From: an uncultured Clostridia bacterium
GTDB taxonomy: Bacteria; Bacillota_A; Clostridia; Christensenellales; Aristaeellaceae
DNA: 7,014 nucleotides
Direction of reading: 5' to 3'
Assembly: GCA_945871545.1 (NCBI GenBank)
Contig: CAMBWJ010000094.1
Span: 1-7,014, forward strand
Shown here: positions 1-5,377 of the stretch, in pieces
Position numbering within the stretch: the stretch's first letter is position 1
Layout of the letters: every line of letters starts with the position of its first letter
Position numbers and translations under genes: made by a program
Notes under the pieces: model-generated
The model's input: only the letters and a program-made list of their open reading frames with translations
Databases searched by the model: none
What the model was told of the DNA's origin: nothing

Positions 1-1
1 C

Positions 2-52
2 AACGACCGCATCGCCGCCTTCTCCCAGTTCGGCCAGGCCATGCGGAAGTAA
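2..52 (+). CDS. C-terminal end of an unidentified protein (5' truncated by window)
   Basis: An open frame enters from the left edge and ends at TAA (50-52). It gives a 16-residue C-terminus ending in FGQAMRK. An intrinsic terminator follows about 20 bases later, which supports this being a real gene end. The fragment is too short to assign a family. In other Firmicutes yabP is often preceded by a small S4-domain RNA-binding protein gene (yabO/hslR), but these 16 residues do not let me confirm or exclude that. The intervening terminator suggests the gene ends a separate transcription unit. Confidence 0.55.
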   Translation, partial: NDRIAAFSQFGQAMRK

Positions 53-71
53 GACCCAGCAATACATCGTT

Positions 72-100
72 CCCGGCGTACATCTGCGCCGGGATTTTTT
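72..100 (+). terminator. Rho-independent terminator after the left-edge gene
   Basis: A perfect 7-bp GC-rich stem (CCCGGCG 72-78 with CGCCGGG 87-93) encloses an 8-base loop and is followed by ATTTTTT at 94-100. The T-tract lies on the plus strand only, so it terminates rightward transcription of the gene ending at 52. Its T-tract overlaps the presumed -35 element of the yabP promoter. Confidence 0.88.
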
Positions 101-120
101 CGTGCATCCCCGCATACAAT
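92..120 (+). promoter_or_regulatory. Putative sigma-E (mother-cell sporulation) promoter for yabP-yabQ
   Basis: CATACAAT at 113-120 is an exact match to the sigma-E -10 consensus (CATACANT). Fourteen bases upstream, GGATTTT (92-98) is a partial match to the sigma-E -35 consensus (KMATATT), with mismatches at the second and fifth positions. The predicted transcription start is near 127, leaving a leader of about 23 bases before the yabP ATG at 150. The position fits because yabP homologues are mother-cell genes. The -10 match is seen directly; sigma-E use is inferred. Confidence 0.65.
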
Positions 121-149
121 GCAGCAGTATGGAACGGGGAGGGAGCGCC

Positions 150-425
150 ATGCAGGCGGGCGAACAGGGAAACCACGGCCTCGTACTGACCAACCGCAGC
201 CACGCGGAGATCAGCGGTGTGACCGACGTGGATTGCTTCAACGAGCAGGTGGTGGTGCTGTCCACCACGCTGGGCACCATGACCATCAGCGGCAGCGGCC
301 TGAACATCTCCCATCTGAATCAGGAGGAGGGACGGCTGGTGGTGGACGGCGAGTTTGACGCCATCGAGTACTCCGGCAAGACCCGCGCCGCCAAGGGCGG
401 ATTCCTGGGCCGCATCCTGCGCTAG
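150..425 (+). CDS. yabP: Sporulation protein YabP (YabP/YqfC family)
   Basis: This 91-residue protein belongs to the YabP/YqfC family of small sporulation proteins made in the mother cell. The exact biochemical role is not established. The family core spans about residues 18-75: a beta-rich stretch with GVTDVDCFNE, LGTMTISGSGL and VDGEFDAIEY. It ends in the typical basic tail GGFLGRILR. Length is close to the roughly 100 residues of the Bacillus protein. I chose ATG 150 because GGGGAGGGAG (136-145) sits just upstream. The in-frame GTG at 102 lies upstream of the predicted transcript start, and ATG 129 would have almost no leader or Shine-Dalgarno. yabQ begins two bases after the stop, so the two are probably translationally coupled. 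Confidence 0.93.
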   Translation: MQAGEQGNHGLVLTNRSHAEISGVTDVDCFNEQVVVLSTTLGTMTISGSGLNISHLNQEEGRLVVDGEFDAIEYSGKTRAAKGGFLGRILR

Positions 426-427
426 AG

Positions 428-796
428 ATGCTGTTTGCCACGATTCACCAGGGCCTGCTGTTCCTGTGGATGATGGCCGCAGGGGTGCTGATCGGCCTGT
501 GGTACGCCCTGACGCTGGGGCTGCGGCGGCTGATCCGGGCGGGCTTCTGGCTGACGCTCTCCTGCGACCTGCTCTTCGGCGCGGGCTGCGCGGTGATCCT
601 CTGCGCATTTCTGGTGGCGGGCAACTACGGCGCGCTGCGGCCCTTCGAGCTGCTGGGCGCGATCTGCGGCGCGCTGCTCTGCGTCTGCGCTGTGCTGCCG
701 CCGCTGCGCGCCCTGGGGCGATGGATGGCGCAGCTGGGCCGGGCCGTCATCAAACGCTTGCGTGCAAGTCGCTTCCTGCAAATCATTTTCAAATAG
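428..796 (+). CDS. yabQ: Spore cortex biosynthesis protein YabQ
   Basis: A 122-residue integral membrane protein in the YabQ position, directly between yabP and divIC. Hydrophobic segments lie at about residues 8-30, 41-63 and 72-92, followed by a short basic amphipathic tail (about 95-122: RALGRWM, IKRLRAS). YabQ is a mother-cell membrane protein needed for spore cortex formation in Bacillus. Clostridial versions are often shorter than the roughly 210-residue Bacillus protein, as here. The start ATG lies two bases after the yabP stop with only a weak GAG-type ribosome site, consistent with coupling to yabP. Identification rests mainly on synteny plus topology, because YabQ sequences are poorly conserved. 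Confidence 0.85.
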   Translation: MLFATIHQGLLFLWMMAAGVLIGLWYALTLGLRRLIRAGFWLTLSCDLLFGAGCAVILCAFLVAGNYGALRPFELLGAICGALLCVCAVLPPLRALGRWMAQLGRAVIKRLRASRFLQIIFK

Positions 797-808
797 GAAG
801 GAACAACC

Positions 809-1141
809 ATGCGCCGAATCCATATCTCAGGCCACAGCGCTGCTGTACTGCACGCAGGCCTTCACCTCCGCCACATCCGCGTGCTGCCCCGCTTCTGGCG
901 CTTCGTGATCCTGCTGCTGGTGCTGATCTTCGGCGCGTGCGCGCTCTCCTCAGAGCTGAAGTACCGCCGCTGCTGCGAGCATCTTGCGCAGGTGCAGCTT
1001 GAACGCGATGCGGCTGCACAGCGCGTGGACGCGCTTTCCGAGCGCCTTACTGTGGTGCAGACCGACGCATACGTCGAGGAGGTCGCACGCCGGGAGCTGA
1101 ACCTGCTCTATCCCGGCGAAATCCGCTATGTGGCGCGCTGA
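809..1141 (+). CDS. divIC: Septum formation initiator, DivIC/FtsB family
   Basis: A 110-residue bitopic membrane protein of the cell-division complex (DivIC/FtsB, partner of FtsL and DivIB/FtsQ). The layout is classic: a basic cytoplasmic N-terminus (1-30), one transmembrane helix (about 31-47, FVILLLVLIFGACAL), a coiled coil (about 50-85, rich in Gln, Glu and Arg), then the conserved family end YVEEVARRELNLLYPGEI (89-106). The start ATG 809 has AGGAAGG (797-803) upstream. Two Cys residues (55-56) sit just outside the membrane in the coiled coil, which is slightly unusual. It probably shares the yabP-yabQ transcript. No terminator lies between its stop and the next promoter, so read-through into the following operon is possible. 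In many Firmicutes an S1-domain gene or spoIIE comes next; here it is a surface-polymer operon. Confidence 0.9.
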   Translation: MRRIHISGHSAAVLHAGLHLRHIRVLPRFWRFVILLLVLIFGACALSSELKYRRCCEHLAQVQLERDAAAQRVDALSERLTVVQTDAYVEEVARRELNLLYPGEIRYVAR

Positions 1142-1170
1142 TTGACAAGCCCAGCGCGGAATGTTATACT
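1142..1170 (+). promoter_or_regulatory. Near-consensus sigma-A promoter with extended -10 for the polyol-phosphate operon
   Basis: TTGACA (1142-1147, perfect -35) is followed by a 17-base spacer and TATACT (1165-1170, 5 of 6). TG at 1162-1163 gives an extended -10 (TGTTATACT). The element starts immediately after the divIC TGA (1139-1141). The predicted transcription start is near 1177, with a leader of about 26 bases before ATG 1203. No operator-like palindrome is obvious. This should give strong vegetative transcription of the four-gene unit, separate from the sporulation genes upstream. Confidence 0.9.
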
Positions 1171-1202
1171 GAAGAAAAACCGACAGAGAGGCGTTTCATC
1201 AC

Positions 1203-2432
1203 ATGGGATTTGATGCAATCAAGGGCTACTTCAAACAGAACCGGATGTTCTATCTCTTCGTCGCGCCCCTGTTCGGAACCTATCGCAACCACATCATGGC
1301 CCGCGCCCGCCGCAAACGCGGCATCGACGGCAACCTGGTGGTGTTCAGCTCCTTCGACTTCCGCTCCTACAACGACAACCCCCGCTACATCTCCGAGAAG
1401 CTGCATGAGCTGCGCCCGGAGACGGACGTCGTGTGGCTGTTCCGGGACAGCGAAGCCGCAAGGAAGAAGTTCGACATTCCGCCCTACGTGCGCGCGCTGA
1501 ACTCCACCGCCCGCGACGGCGTGGAGGCCCAGGCCCGCGCCCGGGTGACGGTGGACAACTTCAACAAGCGCTTCTATTTGAAATTTCCCGCGGAGGGCCA
1601 GATCTACATCCAGACCTGGCACGGCGACCGTGCCTTCAAGAAGGTGGGCTACGACAACCCGCACCAGTACACCCGCTTCAACCGCATGCTGGAGGAGAAG
1701 TGCACGCTGGGCGTGACCGGCTCCGACTACGGCGACATGCAGTTCCGCTCGGCCTTCCACTACAAGGGCGAGCTGCTGAAGGTGGGCTATCCGAGGAACG
1801 ACATCCTGCTGCGGGATGATCCCGCCGAGGGACGGGCGATCCGGGAGAGACTGGGCCTTTCCCCGGACGTAAAGCTCCTGCTCTACGCCCCCACCTTCCG
1901 CGACGTCGAGCAGAAGAACCACGAGGTGCAGAAGGTGCGGCTCGACCTCAACCATGTTCTTGACGTGCTGGAGGAGACCACGGGGGACAAGTGGAAGTGC
2001 CTGGTGCGCGCCCACTACATGACCCGGGGAATCCCCTTCGACGACGGCTCGGGCCGGCTGATCGCCGCCAGCGCCCACCCCGAGATGGCGGAATTGCTCA
2101 AGATCTCCGACGCGCTGATCACGGACTACTCCTCCTGCGCCGGGGACTTCGCCCTGACCCGCAGGCCGATCTGGCTGTATCAGGACGATCTTCAGGACTA
2201 CCAGACCAACAACCGCGCGCTGTACTTCGACATGAAGGACTCGCCCTACTGGGTGGCCGCCACGCCGGAGGAGATGGACGCGCTGATTCGCGCCACCACG
2301 CCGGAGCGCGCCCAGGAGAACTGCGACGCGATCCTGCGCTTCTACGGCGAGGCGGAGACCGGTCACGCGGCGCAGTCCGTGGCCGAATACATCATTTCCA
2401 AGCTGGAACCCAATCGAAAGGGAGACAAATGA
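1203..2432 (+). CDS. CDP-glycerol/CDP-ribitol phosphotransferase family protein (TagB/TagF-like)
   Basis: This 409-residue protein is of the CDP-glycerol:glycerophosphotransferase family, which transfers polyol phosphate from a CDP-polyol to a wall or surface glycan at the inner membrane face. Family motifs are in order: QTWHGD (137-142, with the conserved His140), GYPRND (195-200), YAPTFRD (228-234), the second conserved His in RAH (269-271), and SDALITDYSS (302-311). It has one catalytic domain, like the short TagB/TarF primases, and lacks the extra N-terminal region of long TagF polymerases (over 700 residues). There is no clear transmembrane helix; the N-terminus (1-35) is aromatic and basic and may bind membrane. 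The start is ATG 1203 with AGAGAGG at 1185-1191. It is first in the four-gene operon and overlaps the next gene by ATGA. The transferred group (glycerol-, ribitol- or another polyol-phosphate) cannot be read from the sequence. Confidence 0.92.
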   Translation: MGFDAIKGYFKQNRMFYLFVAPLFGTYRNHIMARARRKRGIDGNLVVFSSFDFRSYNDNPRYISEKLHELRPETDVVWLFRDSEAARKKFDIPPYVRALNSTARDGVEAQARARVTVDNFNKRFYLKFPAEGQIYIQTWHGDRAFKKVGYDNPHQYTRFNRMLEEKCTLGVTGSDYGDMQFRSAFHYKGELLKVGYPRNDILLRDDPAEGRAIRERLGLSPDVKLLLYAPTFRDVEQKNHEVQKVRLDLNHVLDVLEETTGDKWKCLVRAHYMTRGIPFDDGSGRLIAASAHPEMAELLKISDALITDYSSCAGDFALTRRPIWLYQDDLQDYQTNNRALYFDMKDSPYWVAATPEEMDALIRATTPERAQENCDAILRFYGEAETGHAAQSVAEYIISKLEPNRKGDK

Positions 2433-3571
2433 ACGAGATTCGCACCGCCGTGGTGATCGGCGGAACCAGCGGCATGGGGCGCTCCATCGCCCGGGTGCTC
2501 GCCGCCGGGGGCGCGCAGGTGACGGTCTACGGCCGCAGCCTGCCCGACGCGCCCGAAGAAAACATCGAATACCGGCGCTTCAACCTGCTCTGCGACGACT
2601 TCGCCACCCTCGAAGCCCATCTCAATGTAGACGCGCTGATCTACGCGGCGGGTCTGGGGCGCATCGCCCCCTACGAACAGCTCACCGACATGGAGATCAC
2701 AACCCTGTTCCGCACCAATGCGGAGGGCTTTGCGCGGGTGCTGCGCATGTTTATGCCCCGCTTGCTTACGGCAAGGCCCTTCTACTGCGCGGTGCTGGGC
2801 TCCATCGCGGGGCTGATGTCCTCGCCCATGTTCGCCGGCTACGGGGCCAGCAAGGCCGCTGTGGCCAGCCTGTGCGAGTCGGTAAACGCCGAGCTGACCG
2901 CCCAGGGAAGCCCCAACCGGGTGCTGAACGTGTCCCCCGGGGCCATCGCGGGCACATGCTTCTACGGCGGCGCGGACGAACCCGAAAAGGCCCACGCGCT
3001 GGCGGAGGAGATCGTTTCCCGCATGGTGAGCCGCGAGACGCTGTGGATTCCCAAATATGAGGAGACCTACCGCGAGGTGCTGAGCCGCTATCGTGCCGAC
3101 CCGGAGCGCTTCGGCGTGGAGAGCTGGAACTACAAGCAGCAGAGCGGCCGCGCATCGGACAAGCCCCGGGGGAAGGTGGGCTTCCTCAGCGGCACCTTCG
3201 ACCTGTTCCACATCGGCCATCTGAACCTGCTGCGCCGGGCGAAGCAGTACTGCGACTATCTGATCGTGGGCGTGCACCCGCCGGGCTCCTCCCACAAGAA
3301 CAAGCCGACCTTCATCCCGCTGGAAGAGCGCATGGAGATCGTCGGCAGCATCAAATACGTGGACAAGGTGGTCGTGACGCTGGACGAGGACGACGAGATG
3401 TACCAGCTCTACCCCTACGACTACCTCTTCGTGGGCAGCGACTACAAGGGCACGGAGCGCTTCAACCGCTACGAGCGCGAGCTGACCCCGCTGGGCGTAC
3501 AGATCGTCTACTTCCCCTACACCCAGGGCACCAGCAGCACCCAGCTGCGCGAGGCCCTGGAGCGCAAGTGA
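2429..3571 (+). CDS. Bifunctional short-chain dehydrogenase / TagD-like cytidylyltransferase fusion
   Basis: A 380-residue two-domain enzyme. Residues 1 to about 235 are a classical SDR: nucleotide-binding GGTSGMG (11-17), AAG (73-75), Asn97, Ser125 in GSIAG, YGASK (Tyr138, Lys142) and PG (170-171). Residues about 249-380 are a cytidylyltransferase of the TagD class: GTFDLFHIGH (255-264, HxGH nucleotide site), a loop near LEERMEIV (298-305), and YTQGTSSTQLR (364-374), the counterpart of TagD RTEGISTT. The linker (about 236-248) is short and polar. SDRs in related clusters, such as the one fused to an IspD domain in Haemophilus Bcs1, reduce ribulose-5-phosphate to ribitol-5-phosphate; that is a plausible but unproven role here. 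The start ATG 2429 overlaps the previous stop and has AAGGGAG at 2418-2424. There is no internal stop, frameshift or internal ribosome site, so the fusion is real. The substrate of the cytidylyltransferase half is uncertain. Confidence 0.93.
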   Translation: MNEIRTAVVIGGTSGMGRSIARVLAAGGAQVTVYGRSLPDAPEENIEYRRFNLLCDDFATLEAHLNVDALIYAAGLGRIAPYEQLTDMEITTLFRTNAEGFARVLRMFMPRLLTARPFYCAVLGSIAGLMSSPMFAGYGASKAAVASLCESVNAELTAQGSPNRVLNVSPGAIAGTCFYGGADEPEKAHALAEEIVSRMVSRETLWIPKYEETYREVLSRYRADPERFGVESWNYKQQSGRASDKPRGKVGFLSGTFDLFHIGHLNLLRRAKQYCDYLIVGVHPPGSSHKNKPTFIPLEERMEIVGSIKYVDKVVVTLDEDDEMYQLYPYDYLFVGSDYKGTERFNRYERELTPLGVQIVYFPYTQGTSSTQLREALERK

Positions 3572-3593
3572 ACCAAAGGAAGGTGCGTCATAT

Positions 3594-4292
3594 ATGAACA
3601 TCGCGCTGATCATCGCGGGCGGCAAGGGCATGCGCATGCATCAGGAGATCCCCAAGCAGTTCCTCACCGTGAACGAAAAGCCGGTCATCGTCTACACCAT
3701 GGAGGCGTTCCAGAAGCACGCCGACGTCGACGCCATCGCCGTGGTGTGCATCGCGGGCTGGGAGAACATCCTCTCCGCCTACGCGCGGCAGTACGGCATC
3801 ACGAAGCTCAGGCACATCATCCCCGGCGGCGAGAACGGCCAGGATTCCATCCGCAACGGCGTGCTGGAGCTGGAGAAGCACTACAACCGGGACGATCTGG
3901 TGCTGGTGCACGACGCGATCCGGCCCATGCTGTCTGCGGACATCATCTCCGACTGCATCGCCACCGCCACCCAGTACGGCTCGGCCATCGCCGTGGTTCC
4001 CTGCCAGGAGGCCATGCTGGAGACCACCGACCAGGTTTCCACCTGCGCAAGCTACCCCCGCCAGAACCTGAAGCGCACTCAGACCCCCCAGGCCTTCCCC
4101 ATCGGGGTGCTGGCCGACGCGCACCGCGAGGCGCTGGAAAAGGGCATCACCAACTCCATCGCGTCCTGCACGCTGATGGTGGAGCTGGGCCGCACGATCT
4201 ACTTCTCCCACGGCTCCGAAAAGAACATCAAGCTCACCACGCCGGAGGACATCGACATCTTCCGGGCGCTGCTGAGCCTGAACGGGCGCTGA
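3594..4292 (+). CDS. IspD/TarI-family cytidylyltransferase (probable polyol-phosphate cytidylyltransferase)
   Basis: A 232-residue single-domain nucleotidyltransferase that couples CTP to a sugar- or polyol-phosphate with release of pyrophosphate. Motifs: AGGKGMRM (8-15) and PKQF (20-23) for CTP and phosphate binding, GGENGQDSIRNG (78-89), HDAIRP (106-111), TQTPQAF (162-168) and NIKLTTPEDI (211-220). The Thr-Asp-Asp segment seen in methylerythritol-phosphate IspD is replaced by ITNSIAS (185-191), which together with the operon context argues for a polyol-phosphate substrate (TarI-like, such as ribitol-5-phosphate) rather than the isoprenoid pathway. The start ATG 3594 has AGGAAGG at 3577-3583. 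It lies 22 bases after the fusion gene and 11 bases before the next. A role in isoprenoid synthesis is possible but less likely. Confidence 0.9.
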   Translation: MNIALIIAGGKGMRMHQEIPKQFLTVNEKPVIVYTMEAFQKHADVDAIAVVCIAGWENILSAYARQYGITKLRHIIPGGENGQDSIRNGVLELEKHYNRDDLVLVHDAIRPMLSADIISDCIATATQYGSAIAVVPCQEAMLETTDQVSTCASYPRQNLKRTQTPQAFPIGVLADAHREALEKGITNSIASCTLMVELGRTIYFSHGSEKNIKLTTPEDIDIFRALLSLNGR

Positions 4293-4303
4293 GGAGGTCA
4301 ACT

Positions 4304-5332
4304 GTGAACATCCATCATCCGCTGCTGGCGGAGGAACTCCAAAACATCGCCGCGCTGAACCGGCCCTGGGATGATCTGGCAGGCAAGACCGTGGCCGTCA
4401 CCGGCGCAACCGGGCTGGTGGGCAGCTACCTGCTGCGCGCGCTGGACGCGATCGACCGGGCGCATAGCCTGAAGCTTCGCCTGATCGCGCTGTGCCGGAA
4501 ACCGGAGGCCGCGAGGAAACGCCTGTCCGGCATGGAGAGCCTGCGCATTCTGCCCTACGACGCATGCGCGCCGCTGGACGGACGCTGGCAGGCCGACTAC
4601 ATCGTGCACGCCGCGTCGAACGCCCACCCGCTGGCCTTCTCCACCGACCCGGTGGGCACCATGCAGGCGAATCTGCTGGGCACGATGCAGCTGCTGGAGC
4701 ACGTCCGCGCCACCGGCGGGCGGCTGCTGTTCCTCTCCACGGGAGAAATCTACGGCGAGAACCCATCTCTTGCAAGCTTCGACGAGCACAGCTTCGGCAG
4801 CGTCGACCCCATGCGCTTCCGCGCCTGCTACCCGGAGAGCAAGCGCGCCGCAGAGACGCTGTGCGCCAGCTACGCCCAGCAGTACGGCGTGGACGCGCTC
4901 GTCGCCCGGCTCACCTACACCTACGGGCCGACGATCACCGCTGAAAACAGCCGCGCCGACGCGCAGTTTCTGAGATGTGCGCTGGAGGGCCGGGATATCG
5001 TGCTCAAGAGCCCCGGAACGCAGGTTCGATCCTACTGCTACGCCGCGGACACCGCCTCGGCGCTGCTGACGCTGATGCTGCGGGGCGAAGCGGGCGAGGC
5101 CTACAACGTGGCCAACCCGGACTGCAGCCCGTCCATCCGGGAATATGCCCAGACGCTTGCCGATCTCGCGGGCGTGCAGCTCATATTCGACCTGCCCCCC
5201 GAGGCCGAGCGCGCGGGCTACTCCGCCGTGACCCGGGCGGTACTCGATCCCGGAAAGCTGATGAATCTGGGCTGGCGCGCCCAATACGACCTGCGCGAGG
5301 GACTTTCCCACACGCTGGAGATCAGTCGCTGA
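4304..5332 (+). CDS. NAD-dependent epimerase/dehydratase family protein (extended SDR, UXS/RmlB-like)
   Basis: A 342-residue extended SDR that should act on a nucleotide-linked sugar or similar substrate. The Rossmann motif TGATGLVG is at 33-40, HAASNAHP at 102-109, the catalytic region STGEIYG at 145-151, and YxxxK is Tyr176/Lys180 (YPESK). YTYGP (205-209) and GTQVRSYCYAADTA (238-251) resemble UDP-glucuronate decarboxylases and dTDP-glucose 4,6-dehydratases. The dehydratase Thr-Asp-Glu triad reads Thr146-Gly147-Glu148, so the usual acid Asp is missing; classical 4,6-dehydration is doubtful, while decarboxylation or epimerisation remains open. The start is GTG 4304, chosen because AGGAGG (4292-4297) lies six bases upstream; no ATG fits. 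It is the last gene of the operon, four bases before a strong terminator stem region. The substrate is unknown; given the neighbours it may be a CDP-linked compound. Confidence 0.9.
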   Translation: MNIHHPLLAEELQNIAALNRPWDDLAGKTVAVTGATGLVGSYLLRALDAIDRAHSLKLRLIALCRKPEAARKRLSGMESLRILPYDACAPLDGRWQADYIVHAASNAHPLAFSTDPVGTMQANLLGTMQLLEHVRATGGRLLFLSTGEIYGENPSLASFDEHSFGSVDPMRFRACYPESKRAAETLCASYAQQYGVDALVARLTYTYGPTITAENSRADAQFLRCALEGRDIVLKSPGTQVRSYCYAADTASALLTLMLRGEAGEAYNVANPDCSPSIREYAQTLADLAGVQLIFDLPPEAERAGYSAVTRAVLDPGKLMNLGWRAQYDLREGLSHTLEISR

Positions 5333-5336
5333 AGCA

Positions 5337-5370
5337 AAAAATCCAACCGATTTTGCTCGGTTGGATTTTT
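5337..5370. terminator. Bidirectional intrinsic terminator between convergent operons
   Basis: A perfect 14-bp inverted repeat (5337-5350 with 5357-5370) surrounds a 6-base TTTTGC loop. Its core ATCCAACCGA is flanked by A5 on the left and T5 on the right, so each strand carries a U-tract. It begins five bases after the stop at 5332 and ends eight bases before the minus-strand stop at 5378. It therefore serves both the four-gene unit and the DUF975 gene. Confidence 0.95.
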
Positions 5371-5377
5371 ACGTCCG

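Noticed and set aside
102..149. Upstream GTG (102) and ATG (129) as yabP starts
   Set aside because: GTG 102 precedes the predicted transcript start. ATG 129 would lack a leader. ATG 150 has a strong ribosome site and gives the usual family length.
355..1002. 215-codon plus-strand frame overlapping yabP, yabQ and divIC
   Set aside because: Ala/Arg/Pro-rich out-of-frame shadow that conflicts with three syntenic genes.
1164..2366. 400-codon minus-strand open frame opposite the phosphotransferase gene
   Set aside because: Low-complexity translation rich in Val, Gly, Ala, Leu and His, typical of the antisense of a GC-rich gene. The plus strand has clear family motifs, promoter and ribosome site.
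1991..2428. N-terminal extension of the SDR fusion back into the phosphotransferase gene
   Set aside because: The in-frame extension is an Arg/Pro/Gly-rich shadow. ATG 2429 has its own ribosome site, overlaps the previous stop as ATGA and begins right before the Rossmann motif.
2363..3637. 424-codon minus-strand open frame opposite the SDR-cytidylyltransferase fusion
   Set aside because: Antisense shadow with no recognisable motif; the plus-strand frame carries intact SDR and HxGH motifs.
4298..5311. 337-codon minus-strand open frame opposite the extended SDR
   Set aside because: Antisense shadow caused by GC-rich third positions; no domain, no promoter, and it conflicts with a convincing enzyme.
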